Of a stretch of DNA of 64,000 nucleotides, positions 16,455 to 25,696 are shown piece by piece. The DNA is from Lentisphaerota bacterium. Its GTDB lineage: Bacteria > Verrucomicrobiota > Lentisphaeria > Victivallales > Victivallaceae. The position numbers and the translations under genes are program-made. Under the pieces are notes generated by a model. That model saw nothing but the letters and a program-made list of their open reading frames with translations. It was not told the origin of the DNA and searched no databases. The stretch spans positions 1 to 64,000 of the forward strand of contig SUVY01000003.1 in the NCBI GenBank assembly GCA_015061775.1, written 5' to 3'. The first letter of the stretch is position 1. Each line of letters opens with the position of its first letter.

Positions 16455-17777
16455 TCAGGAACAGAACTCTCTTATTTTTGATATCATGTAGTTGATTTTT
16501 TCTTTGCTCATTCCGGGATAGAGACCTATCCACAGGGAGTCGTTCATGATTTTGTCGGTGTTGGTCAATTCTCCGTAAACACGGTAATCGACTCCTTCGG
16601 TGAGGTGGTCGAAACAGGGGTGTTTCAAAATGTTTCCGGCGAAGAGGTTGCGGGTCTGGATGAGGTTGTTTTCCAGATACTCCGCGAGATCGTTGCGGCT
16701 GAATTTTGCATTGCCGCTCAGCGTTATCAGAAAGCCGAACCAGGAGGGATCGCTCTCAGGATACTTTTCAAACAGCGTTATGCTCTTCAGGTCTTTCAAG
16801 CCGTCGTAAAGGTATTGGAAGTTCTCTTTGCGCTTTTCCACAAAGCCCGGAAACTTTTCCAGCTGGGCACAGCCGATCGCCGCCTGCATATCGCTGATTT
16901 TGAGGTTGTATCCGAAGTGGCTGTAAACGTACTTATGGTCATAGCCCACCGGAAGTTTTCCGAACTGCCGCGTGAAACGGCATCCGCAGGTGTTATCGAC
17001 TCCGGACTCGCACCAGCAGTCCCGTCCCCAGTCGCGGATTGAGAGCGCGATTTTTTTCAGCAGCGGGTCATCGGTGTAAACCGCTCCTCCTTCGCCCATG
17101 GTCATGTGGTGCGGAGGATAGAAACTTGACGTGCCGATATCTCCCCAGGTTCCGGTGAATTTGCCATCATATTTCGAGCCGAGCGCATCGCAGTTGTCTT
17201 CGATGAGCCAGAGATTGTGACGGGAGCAGAACTCCTTGACTTTTTTGATATTGAAGGGGTTTCCGAGTGTGTGCGCGATCATCACGGCTTTGGTTTTTTC
17301 CGAGTAAGCTTCTTCGAGCATCGAGCAGTCGATGTTTGCTGTTCCAAGTTCGACATCGACAAATACCGGAACCGCTCCGTACTGCACTACCGGAGCAATC
17401 GTAGTCGGAAATCCGCATGCGACGGTGATAACTTCGTCTCCCCGTTTGATTTGCCGCTCTTTGAGCAGAGGAGAGGTGAGTGTCGCAAAGGCGAGCAGGT
17501 TAGCCGAACTTCCGGAGTTGACCAGCAGCGCGAACCGCACTCCGAGATAGGCGGCGAGTTTGGTTTCAAACTCTTTGGAGTATCTTCCGTAAGTGAGCCA
17601 GAATTCAAGACTTGAGTCTATGAGGTTGACCAGCTCTTTTTCATCGAAAACCCTTCCGGCGTAGTTGACGCGGGATTTGCCCGGAACGAATGGCTGTTCC
17701 TGCTGGGTACGGTGCACCAGATCGTAATATTCCACGACTTTGCTGATGATTTCGTCGCGGAGAGCATCTTTTTTCAT
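16455..17777 (-). CDS. rfbH: CDP-4-keto-6-deoxy-D-glucose 3-dehydrase (RfbH/DdhC, E1)
   Basis: 440 residues from the ATG at 17777, which overlaps the rfbG stop (ATGA); an ATG three codons earlier is the alternative. It is a DegT-fold PMP enzyme in which the PLP lysine is replaced by His (SFYPPHHMTMGEGG, His ~223), the hallmark of the 3-dehydrase that removes the C3 hydroxyl. It also has the cysteine-rich [2Fe-2S] region DCWCESGVDNTCGC (~253-266) unique to this E1 family. It needs a ferredoxin-type reductase (E3, RfbI/AscD), and none is in this window. Confidence 0.92.
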   Translation of the reverse strand: MKKDALRDEIISKVVEYYDLVHRTQQEQPFVPGKSRVNYAGRVFDEKELVNLIDSSLEFWLTYGRYSKEFETKLAAYLGVRFALLVNSGSSANLLAFATLTSPLLKERQIKRGDEVITVACGFPTTIAPVVQYGAVPVFVDVELGTANIDCSMLEEAYSEKTKAVMIAHTLGNPFNIKKVKEFCSRHNLWLIEDNCDALGSKYDGKFTGTWGDIGTSSFYPPHHMTMGEGGAVYTDDPLLKKIALSIRDWGRDCWCESGVDNTCGCRFTRQFGKLPVGYDHKYVYSHFGYNLKISDMQAAIGCAQLEKFPGFVEKRKENFQYLYDGLKDLKSITLFEKYPESDPSWFGFLITLSGNAKFSRNDLAEYLENNLIQTRNLFAGNILKHPCFDHLTEGVDYRVYGELTNTDKIMNDSLWIGLYPGMSKEKINYMISKIREFCS

Positions 17778-18862
17778 ATTGTCCATGATAAGCCACGCTG
17801 TTTTGCTATGGATATATACTTTTCTATTTGTTCTGAGGTCAAGACAGAGCCGCCGCAGTAAAAGTTTCTGTACCACTCTGAAGTCATTTCAAATGTCTGC
17901 TCCGGAGAGAGTGCTCCGTGCCATCCGAGCCTGGAGCGAGCCTTCGAGCAGTCGAGCCTGAGCAGTTTCGCTTCGTGGGGCTGATCTTTCGGAGGGTCGA
18001 TCGTGACCGATATCGCGTCCCAGTATTTTTTGAGTGCGTTTGCGGCGTCTTCGACACAGATAACTCCGTCGTCATCGGGACCGAAGTTCCAGGCTTCTGC
18101 GGCGGAAACATCTCCATTCAGGAGTTTTTCCCCAAGCAGCAGATATCCGCTGAGAGGCTCAAGGACGTGCTGCCACGGACGGACGGATTTGGGGCTGCGG
18201 ATGACCGCCGGTCTCTTTTCGGCAGCCGCCCGCATTATGTCCGGAACCAGTCTGTCTTCAGCCCAGTCTCCTCCGCCAATGACGTTGCCCGCCCTGCCGC
18301 TGGCAAGGAGAGTGGAGTGTTTTTTTCCATACTCTTCCGGAGCAAAGAAGCTTCTGCGGTAAGAGGAAATGACAAGTTCGGTGCACCCCTTTGATGCGCT
18401 GTAAGGGTCGAAGCCTCCCATCGGGTCATCTTCGCGGTATCCCGTGAGCTGCTCTCGGTTTTCATAACACTTGTCGGAGCTGATTGCTACGATGGCTTTT
18501 ACTGAGTCTGTTTTGCGGCAGGCTTCCAAAACATTGACTGTACCCATGACGTTTGAACTGAAGGTCTCCACGGGTTCGCGGTATGAGAGCCGCACGATAG
18601 GCTGGGCTGCGAGGTGGAACACCGCTTCCGGACGGAAATCATTGAATATATCCAAAACGGCTTTGGCGTCGCGGATGTCGCAAATTTCCGAGCGGAAATC
18701 CTGTGCGAGCAAGCCGAAATGGTTAGGAACAGTGTTTATCTCAAGGGATACTCCGCAGACCTCCGCGCCGAGAGAGCGCAGCCAGGCGCAGAGCCAGGAA
18801 CCTTTGAACCCGGTGTGTCCGGTGACCAGGATTTTTCTGTTTTTGTAGGAGTTATTGAACAT
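17774..18862 (-). CDS. rfbG: CDP-glucose 4,6-dehydratase
   Basis: 362 residues from ATG 18862; upstream in-frame starts lie inside rfbF. It converts CDP-D-glucose to CDP-4-keto-6-deoxy-D-glucose. Extended SDR fold: ILVTGHTGFKGSWLCAWL is the Rossmann glycine motif with the family's GHTGFKGSWL, the catalytic region has SSDKCYENRE and YSASKGC (YxxxK), and the middle has the GRAGNVIGGGDWAEDRLVPD stretch typical of RfbG. Five bases after rfbF and coupled to rfbH. Confidence 0.95.
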   Translation of the reverse strand: MFNNSYKNRKILVTGHTGFKGSWLCAWLRSLGAEVCGVSLEINTVPNHFGLLAQDFRSEICDIRDAKAVLDIFNDFRPEAVFHLAAQPIVRLSYREPVETFSSNVMGTVNVLEACRKTDSVKAIVAISSDKCYENREQLTGYREDDPMGGFDPYSASKGCTELVISSYRRSFFAPEEYGKKHSTLLASGRAGNVIGGGDWAEDRLVPDIMRAAAEKRPAVIRSPKSVRPWQHVLEPLSGYLLLGEKLLNGDVSAAEAWNFGPDDDGVICVEDAANALKKYWDAISVTIDPPKDQPHEAKLLRLDCSKARSRLGWHGALSPEQTFEMTSEWYRNFYCGGSVLTSEQIEKYISIAKQRGLSWTI

Positions 18863-18867
18863 GGATG

Positions 18868-19674
18868 TTATTTCCAGTATTTGGTCCACGGAGCGTTTCC
18901 GTTCTCCCAGAGCGAGTTGAGCAGAGTGTATTCCCGCGGATTATCCATGCACTGCCAGAAACCGTCGTGACGGTACACTTGAACATTTCCGTCGGCTACT
19001 GCGTTTTGCATGGGAGCGCGCTCGAAGAAGTCATCGGGGCGTCCGGCGAGATATTTGGAAACGAAATCTTTTTTGATGACCATGAAGCCGCCGTTGATGT
19101 ATCCGTCGGACTGGGCGGGTTTTTCATCGAATTTGCGGAGGGTATCTCCGTCGATGATGAGCTCTCCGAAGCGGGCTTCGGGGTGGGTCGCGGTGAGGGT
19201 GACGAGTTTATCCTGCTCTTTGTGCTGCTGATAGAGGGCGTCGATATTGATATCGGCGACACCGTCTCCGTAGGTGAGGAAGAACTCATCGTCATCAGGA
19301 GCAAGATATTTTGAAGCGGCGAGGATGCGTCCTCCGGTCATAGTTTCGACACCGGTACCGGCGAGAGTGACCTGCCAGTTAGCCTCTTCGAGTTCGCCGT
19401 GAAAGGCTATCTGCGGAGACGTTCCGAGCTTTATGGTTGCATCGCAGGTGTGGAGATGATAATTGACAAAATAGTCAATAAAACACTCTTTTTTATAACC
19501 GAGACAGAGAATGAAGCGATCAACTCCGAAAGCGGAGTATGATTTCATGATATGCCACAAAATCGGCTGGTCACCGATAGGGACCATCGGTTTGGGAAGC
19601 AGTTCCGTGACTTCACGCAGACGGGTACCTTTTCCGCCGCACAGTATCATCGCCGGAGGCATTTTTTTATTCAT
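18868..19674 (-). CDS. rfbF: Glucose-1-phosphate cytidylyltransferase
   Basis: Makes CDP-glucose from CTP and glucose 1-phosphate, the entry step of the dideoxyhexose branch. 268 residues from ATG 19674, preceded by GAGAGG; a GTG two codons earlier overlaps the ribosome site. N-terminal ILCGGKGTRLREVTELLPKP is the nucleotidyltransferase signature, followed by MVPIGDQPILWHIMK. FFLTYGDGVADI holds the metal-binding Asp and NGGFMVIKKDF is also conserved. First gene of the rfbFGH unit. Confidence 0.95.
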   Translation of the reverse strand: MNKKMPPAMILCGGKGTRLREVTELLPKPMVPIGDQPILWHIMKSYSAFGVDRFILCLGYKKECFIDYFVNYHLHTCDATIKLGTSPQIAFHGELEEANWQVTLAGTGVETMTGGRILAASKYLAPDDDEFFLTYGDGVADINIDALYQQHKEQDKLVTLTATHPEARFGELIIDGDTLRKFDEKPAQSDGYINGGFMVIKKDFVSKYLAGRPDDFFERAPMQNAVADGNVQVYRHDGFWQCMDNPREYTLLNSLWENGNAPWTKYWK

Positions 19675-19714
19675 GTTCACCTCTCAATAAAAACAGTTTA
19701 TACAACTCCGGCAT

Positions 19715-19743
19715 AATTTAACATCAAAAGTCAGTCATTTCAA
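19715..19743 (-). promoter_or_regulatory. Promoter of rfbF-rfbG-rfbH
   Basis: On the minus strand TTGAAA (19743-19738), a 17-base spacer and TAAATT (19720-19715), 40 bases before the rfbF ATG. Confidence 0.45.
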
Positions 19744-19844
19744 GCTGGAAACGCGCTATTTAAGCAATAAAAAAGCAAAACAATAAACAAAACCAAAACA
19801 CAAAAAAACAAAAAAACGATACTCCTGCACTAATTCCGCAAGAA

Positions 19845-19932
19845 TACCGTTTTTCTTGAAAGGAGAGAGGGGGCCCGGGGGAGAGAGGGGAACTTCTTTT
19901 TCCGCAAAAAGAAGTTCCCCTCTCTCCCCCGG
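19845..19932. repeat. REP-like hairpin element, copy 3
   Basis: A diverged head (ATACCGTTTTTCTTGAA), then a perfect 27-bp inverted repeat: arms 19875-19901 and 19906-19932 around a CCGC loop, with the shared core GAACTTCTTTTT. It lies 12 bases after the mrp stop. The A-rich stretch next to it (19765-19820) shows nothing else. Confidence 0.8.
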
Positions 19933-19944
19933 CACCTTATCCCC

Positions 19945-20769
19945 TTATAAGAGAACGGCAGAAATATTTTCTATTTCTTTGCTGATGACGGACTCTTTGA
20001 GGGCGGAGGGGAGGTTTCCTGCGTCGCATTTAGCCATGAACACGGGGTCGATGGGGAGTTGGGCGAGGAGGGGCAGGCTGTAACGCTCTGAGAGTTCTTT
20101 ACCGCCGCCTGAGGCGAAGAGCTGGTGTTGTTTGCCGCAGTCGGGGCAGACGAAGCCTGCGAAGTTTTCGACGATGCCGGCGATGGGAACGTCGAGTTTG
20201 CCGCAGAAGTCGATGCATTTACGGCAGTCGGCGAGGCTCATTTCCTGGGGAGTGGTGACGACGACGGCGCATTTTTCTCCGGTGATGAGCTGGCATGCGG
20301 AGAGACTTTCGTCTCCGGTTCCCGGAGGGAAGTCGATGATGAGGTCATCGAGTTCTCCCCAGTTGGTCTCTTCGATGAGCTGTTTGAGGACAGCCATCTT
20401 AGCGGGACCTCTCCAGACGACAGCCTGGTCGGTGTCTTCGATGAGCAGACCGACAGAGACGAGTTTTACTCCGCACTCGAGTTCGAGCGGAAGGATGCTG
20501 CCGTTTTCGTCGCCTTCAAGTCTCAGGTGATTGACTCCGAAGAGGGTGGGCTGGCTGGGACCGTGGAAATCGGCATCGAGCAGACCGACCTTTCTTCCCT
20601 TTGCAGCGAGGGCGGCGGCGAGGGAGGCACTCACGGTGCTTTTGCCGACTCCGCCTTTTCCGGAAAGGACAAGGATGCAGCGTTTGATGTGGTCAAGTGC
20701 GGTCGGTTTTTTTTCGCATCCGGCGCAGCTTGAGCAGCTGGAACAGTTTCCTGAACATGATTCACTCAT
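19945..20769 (-). CDS. mrp: Mrp/NBP35-type iron-sulfur carrier ATPase
   Basis: 274 residues. It starts with a cysteine-rich segment (CSGNCSSCSSCAGC), as in NBP35-type proteins, followed by the deviant Walker A VLSGKGGVGKSTVSA, the DADFHGPSQP switch and DFPPGTGDESLS. A C-terminal CPDCGKQH would supply the bridging CxxC for a [4Fe-4S] cluster. Such proteins load Fe-S clusters on client enzymes. It overlaps the PHP gene by 4 bases and ends the secretion operon. Clients cannot be named; NifU lies elsewhere in the window. Confidence 0.92.
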   Translation of the reverse strand: MSESCSGNCSSCSSCAGCEKKPTALDHIKRCILVLSGKGGVGKSTVSASLAAALAAKGRKVGLLDADFHGPSQPTLFGVNHLRLEGDENGSILPLELECGVKLVSVGLLIEDTDQAVVWRGPAKMAVLKQLIEETNWGELDDLIIDFPPGTGDESLSACQLITGEKCAVVVTTPQEMSLADCRKCIDFCGKLDVPIAGIVENFAGFVCPDCGKQHQLFASGGGKELSERYSLPLLAQLPIDPVFMAKCDAGNLPSALKESVISKEIENISAVLL

Positions 20770-21569
20770 TTTGAAATCCTCTCAATAATTTTCTTTGCAA
20801 CCTGTCTGTTGCAGATGTTAAGTTTTAAATCATCCGCCATGGAGACGGCTTTTTTTACATTTTCATCGTAAAGGTGCTCCGGCTTGTGGGCGTCGGCGTT
20901 GATGACGGTCATCAGGGATGGGTACTCGGCAGCGATCTCCCAGAAACGGCGGCAGGGATAAGTCCTGCGTGTCCTTATTCCGGTGGAGTTGAGTTCGAGC
21001 GGAACCTTGTATTCAACGGCGGCGCAGACGATATCGCGGAATATCGCTTCGTGCTCCGGAGTAACTTCAGAGTAGGGAACCATGAAGGCATCGGGGTGGG
21101 CGATGATATCGAAGAGCCCGCACTCAATGAGCTTCAGGGTGACAGCGGCAAAATCCCTGAGGGTCCTGCTGTCCGGAGAGTAGTAATAAAAATGCTCCTG
21201 ATGCCCGATATCGAATCCGGAGTAGTGGGCTGAGCCGATGAGATAATCCATTTTGTACTCACCGAGCAGAACGTCGGTATAGAATGCTTCTCCGAGGTCG
21301 GAGCACCATTCGACTTCTGCACTTTTGAGGACATTCATCTGCGGAAACTGCGCTTTAGCTTCGTCAACAAGCTTGCAGTAGAGCGGAAGCTCGCTGAAAA
21401 GCATCCGCTCAGCGTGGTAGCGGTCGTCAGGAAACGGACAATGGTCTGAAAAACCGATAGTGTCCGATATCTTCTGAGCCGCGCGGCAAAAGTCTGCTGG
21501 AATTCCGGAGGCGTGTTTGCACAGCTCTGTGTGAGTGTGCAGGTTTGGAATATCTTCAAAGGCAATCAT
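20766..21569 (-). CDS. PHP-domain phosphoesterase (histidinol-phosphatase-like)
   Basis: 267 residues from the ATG at 21569; a TTG two codons earlier is less likely. PHP metal motifs are present: NLHTHTELCKHA near the start, IGFSDHCPFP, the E of SAEVEW, IGSAHYSG, IAHPDAF and a final NADAHKPEHL. The layout fits HisK-type histidinol phosphatases. No his genes are near, so the substrate may differ. It lies 9 bases after the HlyD gene and overlaps mrp. Confidence 0.8.
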   Translation of the reverse strand: MIAFEDIPNLHTHTELCKHASGIPADFCRAAQKISDTIGFSDHCPFPDDRYHAERMLFSELPLYCKLVDEAKAQFPQMNVLKSAEVEWCSDLGEAFYTDVLLGEYKMDYLIGSAHYSGFDIGHQEHFYYYSPDSRTLRDFAAVTLKLIECGLFDIIAHPDAFMVPYSEVTPEHEAIFRDIVCAAVEYKVPLELNSTGIRTRRTYPCRRFWEIAAEYPSLMTVINADAHKPEHLYDENVKKAVSMADDLKLNICNRQVAKKIIERISK

Positions 21570-21578
21570 CGGCAAAAC

Positions 21579-22928
21579 TTACGGCTCGCGTGCCGCCTCA
21601 TCAAACGCTTTGATAAGCGGGTAGATCAGATATTCGATAACTCTGCGGCGTCCGGTTTTGATTTCGGCGGTGACCTCCATACCGGGGATGAGCCTGAAGT
21701 TGTCCTTGACACCGCGGAGTTTTCCGGTAGCGGTTATGCGTGCGCGGTAGTAGCTTGCGCTGGATATTTCCGGATCCTGCGGAGCTGCGCCCTGCTGACG
21801 CTGAAGGGTGTCCTCCGAGATGTTGCGGACGGTACCGTCGAGCGTTCCGTGCTTCTGGAAGGGGAACGCATTGAGTTTGATCCTGGTGGACGCTCCGAGC
21901 TCGACTTTTCCGATATCCTGCGGACGCACTTCAGCTTCGACTTCGACCTTGCCTCCGAGCGGAATGAGGGTGATGAGAGCTTCAGCTTCGCGCACGGCTG
22001 AACCGGGAGAGAAGCTCGCCACTTCATGCACGACAGCATCGCAAGGAGCCTTCAGATAGAGGTAATCCGCGAGCTGTTTGACTTTATCATACTCTTTTGC
22101 CGCTGAGATCATGTTGCGGTCGGTGGTGACCATCTCAGAGGATATACTGTTGCGCCACTCCTGGATGAAGGAGTTTTTGCTGGCGAGCGTACTGCCCCTC
22201 TGGTGCTTGAGCTCGTCGATCTCGTTGCGGAGCTGATCGACAGCGGCTTCCATTTCCATACGGGTAATGGACATCTGCAGGAGCTCTTTGAGACTTGCGG
22301 CGTTCTTTTCGTGCAGGGATTTGAACATCAGCTCCAACCGTTTGACGGCGGCGAGACGCTCTTCCTGCTTCTTGAGGGTGTCCTCTTTGGTTTTCTTGGA
22401 TGCGGCGATCTGCTCAAGGCTTTCGTCAAAGTACTTGATGCGCTCACGGTAGTAGTCCATGCGGTGTTTGTGGATGGCTTTCTGCCACTTTTCAAACTGG
22501 TTGCCGTTGTCGGTGTATTCGACTCCGAGGAACTCAGATTTGAGACGGTTGAATTGAGCGGTCAAGGTTGCAAGTTCGTTGGCTATACGGGCTGACTCTG
22601 CGCGGTTGAGCGCGGGGTCAAAGGTGATGAGGACCTGATCTTTTTTGACCACCTCTCCGATCTTGACGTTGATTTTCTGGATCATTGATCTTTCGAGGGG
22701 CTTCATGACGATGGTCGGAGTATCGGTGACGATCTTTCCGTTGGCGGTGACGATGACATCGACCTTGGAAAAAATCGACCAGATCAACCCAGCAAAGAGT
22801 ATCACCACCGGAGCCCATACCGTCAGACGGACGGCCAAGGGCAGCTTGGCGTGTTCGATTTCAAGAGCATCGGGCAGAAATTCGATGGTCTCTCCGGGAA
22901 GTTTCTTTTTGTTCAGCATATCAGGCAT
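21579..22928 (-). CDS. HlyD-family periplasmic adaptor of a type I secretion system
   Basis: 449 residues. One N-terminal transmembrane helix (~33-52, VWAPVVILFAGLIWSIF), a lipoyl half-motif (VVKKDQVLITFDPA), a long coiled coil (~95-280) and a beta-barrel end (VRPQDIGKVELGASTRIKLN and a conserved GMEVTAEIKTGRR). This is the usual bridge between an inner-membrane ABC exporter and an outer-membrane channel. It overlaps the ABC gene by 8 bases. No TolC-like gene is in the window. Confidence 0.92.
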   Translation of the reverse strand: MPDMLNKKKLPGETIEFLPDALEIEHAKLPLAVRLTVWAPVVILFAGLIWSIFSKVDVIVTANGKIVTDTPTIVMKPLERSMIQKINVKIGEVVKKDQVLITFDPALNRAESARIANELATLTAQFNRLKSEFLGVEYTDNGNQFEKWQKAIHKHRMDYYRERIKYFDESLEQIAASKKTKEDTLKKQEERLAAVKRLELMFKSLHEKNAASLKELLQMSITRMEMEAAVDQLRNEIDELKHQRGSTLASKNSFIQEWRNSISSEMVTTDRNMISAAKEYDKVKQLADYLYLKAPCDAVVHEVASFSPGSAVREAEALITLIPLGGKVEVEAEVRPQDIGKVELGASTRIKLNAFPFQKHGTLDGTVRNISEDTLQRQQGAAPQDPEISSASYYRARITATGKLRGVKDNFRLIPGMEVTAEIKTGRRRVIEYLIYPLIKAFDEAAREP

Positions 22929-25473
22929 CTCCTCTCATTTGTTGTGTCCAGAACTCCTTGTAAATTCCGTCGCGGGAGAGCAGTTCTTTGTGATTTCCTG
23001 CATCCGAGAGGGTTCCGGAGTCGATGACCACGATCTTGTCTGCGTGGCTGACGATCGAAAGACGGTGGCTGATGATCAGCACGGTGCGTCCGCGGGAAAT
23101 AGCCTTGAGGTTTTTCTGGATGACACATTCGCTTTCGGGGTCGAGTGCGCTTGTCGCCTCGTCGAAAATAAGGATCGGAGGATTGGTGAGCAGGGCTCTG
23201 GCAATAGCCAGACGCTGTTTCTGACCTCCGGAGAGGTTTGAAGCGTTCTCTTCAAGAACGGTATCGTAACCGCGCGGAAGTTTCTGGACGAACTCATCGG
23301 CTCCCGCGAGTTTTGCTGCGTAAATGACCTCTTCGAGACTTGCGTTCTGCTTGGTGAGGGCGATGTTTTCGCGCACAGTACCGCTGAAGAAATAGTTTTC
23401 CTGAAGCACGACACCGATGCTGCTGCGGAGATGGGATTTTTCGATCTCCTTGATGTCGATGCCGTCGATTTTGATAAGTCCCTGAGTCACGGGATAGAGA
23501 CCCTGGAGCAGTTTGGTAAGAGTGGTTTTTCCGGAGCCTGAACGTCCGACGATACCGAGCGAGCTGCCGGTGGGAACGTCGAGGGTGAAGTTTTTCAGCA
23601 CCTGCGGAAGATCAGGACGGTACTGGAAGGTGATGTTTTCAAAAGAGATAGCTCCTTTGACCGGATTGCGTACTCCGCCGCCGGCGGGTTCTGCCGGATA
23701 GTTCATGACGACTCCGAGCATTTTGACCGAGAGGGCGATCTGCTGGTATTCGTGGATGAGGCCGACGGTCTTCACCAGAGGTCCTGTGACGCGGTTGGCG
23801 AGCATCTGGAACGCGATGAGTGCACCGATAGTGATCTCAAAATCGAAGACCATGTGAGCTCCGAGCCAGATGACGCAAATACCCATGAGCAGTTCGAGCA
23901 CCTGACTGGCGCTGCGGGCGGTCATGGATATTTTGCCGACTCTGAAATAAGATTTGATAGCGTAGGCGGTGGAGTCGTTCCAGGCTTTTTTCTGTACCGG
24001 TTCGAGGGCGAGGCTTTTCACGGTGCGGATACCGTGGATGGCTTCGACGAGCATACTCTGGCGGCGTCCTTCAGCCTGATAGAGTTCGTCAAGACGTCTC
24101 TGGAAGGGCTTTATCAAACTTGCGATCACGAGAGCCATGAGCGCGGAAAAACCGACCACGACGAGCGTGAGTTTGACGCTGTAACAGAGAAGCAGCGGAA
24201 CGAAGAGGACGAGCGAGAGCAGATCGAGGATGGTGAAGAAGAGGTTTCCGGAAAGGAAACCGCGTATCTTTTCGGTCTGCTGCATGTGCTTGAGCAGGAC
24301 TCCTGACGGAATACGCTCAAAGAAGTCGATCGGCAGCTTCATCAGATGCAGGAAGGTCTTGGTGGCGGTGGATATATCGATTTTGTTGGTGGCAAAGAGC
24401 AGCAGATAGCTTTTTGCGAATTCGAGCGTTCCGTTGAAGATGATGGCGAGGACGACACCGGCTCCGATGACGTTGAGGGTGTCATAACCGCGGTTGACCA
24501 GCACCTTGTCCACGACGATCTGGAAGAAGAGCGGAACGGCAAGACTCAGGACGGTGAGGGTCGCCACGAGGACGGCGATCTGCCAGAATATGCCGCGCAT
24601 ACGGATAAATTCAGGAATGAACCATGCCAGACTGAACGGGCGGTTTTCGTCGGCGAGGTGATAGGTCTTTTTGAAACAGTTTATATCGTAGGTGCAGAGC
24701 TCCTCAAACTGCTCCTGATCGAGGAACAGAAAGGGATTTGGAGAGGTCGCCGCGTCGCTTTCGGGGTCGATGATGACAACGGAAACACTCTCTTCGCTCT
24801 TTTTGACACCGCAGAGGATGGCGGCTTTGCCGTTTTTCTTCCAGACGATGGCGGGAAAGATATCGCTTGCGTCCGAGAGTTTTTTCCAGTTGAGGGAGAT
24901 TTTTTTGGTTTTGAACTCAAAGTCAGATGCTATTTTTTTGAGCAGAGAGTCCTTGATCTCCTCCTCGCCGACGGCGTATTCATGCATGACCGACTGGAGA
25001 TTGAATCTCACGTTGTGGTGGCTTGCGATACGTGAAAAAGCGTAAAGCTTAGTGTGCCGTTTGATATCGACTTCGGCGAGATTGTAGAAGATGATGAGCG
25101 CGCTGTCGAGTTTGCTTTTCAGCTGCTCTTTGGGAACGACTACGGTGTTGCGTCCCTGCGGAAGCATCGGGTCGAAGATAGCGACTTTGTCCTGGGTCTG
25201 ATACTGGACAGAGTTGAGCAGAACGATCCAGTTGTAGGTGCTGAGGCGGATCAGGGCAGGGCCGCGATAAGTATCGAGCAGTTCATACGAGGTGGATGCT
25301 TCAGGTCTCAAATCCTGAGCTTCAGAGAGCGAAAGCAGAACTTCGATCTCATCACCTTCGAGTTTTTTCATTACGTCATCGGTGATGAGGGCAGCAAAAT
25401 TCACTCCGGGTCTGAAACGGGAAAACAGCAGTTCGAGACATTGAAGTCCCGTCTTTTTCATGTCGTCAGCCAT
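22921..25473 (-). CDS. Type I secretion ABC transporter with degenerate peptidase-like N-terminus
   Basis: 850 residues, ~150 longer than HlyB. The first ~290 residues look like two C39-like domains in a row, both lacking the Cys-His catalytic pair: the first has a GPALIRLSTYNWIVLL stretch, the second FPAIVWKKNGKAAILCGV. A six-helix membrane domain (~300-570) follows, then the ATPase: Walker A GRSGSGKTTL, Q-loop VLQENYFF, signature LSGGQKQRLAIARA, Walker B ILIFDEATSALD and SHRLS. Degenerate C39 domains bind unfolded RTX-type substrates without cleaving them. A strong promoter lies 50 bases upstream. Confidence 0.93.
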   Translation of the reverse strand: MADDMKKTGLQCLELLFSRFRPGVNFAALITDDVMKKLEGDEIEVLLSLSEAQDLRPEASTSYELLDTYRGPALIRLSTYNWIVLLNSVQYQTQDKVAIFDPMLPQGRNTVVVPKEQLKSKLDSALIIFYNLAEVDIKRHTKLYAFSRIASHHNVRFNLQSVMHEYAVGEEEIKDSLLKKIASDFEFKTKKISLNWKKLSDASDIFPAIVWKKNGKAAILCGVKKSEESVSVVIIDPESDAATSPNPFLFLDQEQFEELCTYDINCFKKTYHLADENRPFSLAWFIPEFIRMRGIFWQIAVLVATLTVLSLAVPLFFQIVVDKVLVNRGYDTLNVIGAGVVLAIIFNGTLEFAKSYLLLFATNKIDISTATKTFLHLMKLPIDFFERIPSGVLLKHMQQTEKIRGFLSGNLFFTILDLLSLVLFVPLLLCYSVKLTLVVVGFSALMALVIASLIKPFQRRLDELYQAEGRRQSMLVEAIHGIRTVKSLALEPVQKKAWNDSTAYAIKSYFRVGKISMTARSASQVLELLMGICVIWLGAHMVFDFEITIGALIAFQMLANRVTGPLVKTVGLIHEYQQIALSVKMLGVVMNYPAEPAGGGVRNPVKGAISFENITFQYRPDLPQVLKNFTLDVPTGSSLGIVGRSGSGKTTLTKLLQGLYPVTQGLIKIDGIDIKEIEKSHLRSSIGVVLQENYFFSGTVRENIALTKQNASLEEVIYAAKLAGADEFVQKLPRGYDTVLEENASNLSGGQKQRLAIARALLTNPPILIFDEATSALDPESECVIQKNLKAISRGRTVLIISHRLSIVSHADKIVVIDSGTLSDAGNHKELLSRDGIYKEFWTQQMRGDA

Positions 25474-25520
25474 ATATAACTCCGGTTGGTATAAATTACA
25501 AATATATAAAACAACTTATA

Positions 25521-25549
25521 AATATACCATCACTTTAGAGATACGTCAA
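25521..25549 (-). promoter_or_regulatory. Promoter of the type I secretion operon
   Basis: On the minus strand TTGACG (25549-25544), a 17-base spacer and TATATT (25526-25521). CCGGAG gives a ribosome site seven bases before the ABC gene. Confidence 0.65.
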
Positions 25550-25629
25550 GTTGATTATCTCCAAAATAACATTAAAACAGCGCAGTTTACAGCAAATCAG
25601 AGCCCGGAAAACCCGTTTGGAGCCTGTGC

Positions 25630-25673
25630 AAAAAAACACCCGCCATCGATACTGATCGGTACCGGGCGGGTGT
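25630..25673 (-). terminator. Rho-independent terminator of the esterase array
   Basis: On the minus strand ACACCCGCC (25673-25665) pairs with GGCGGGTGT (25644-25636) around a 20-base loop and is followed by seven T (25636-25630). Lies 24 bases past the last esterase stop. Confidence 0.9.
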
Positions 25674-25696
25674 CTGTAAAGCAAGAGGTTATCGGA

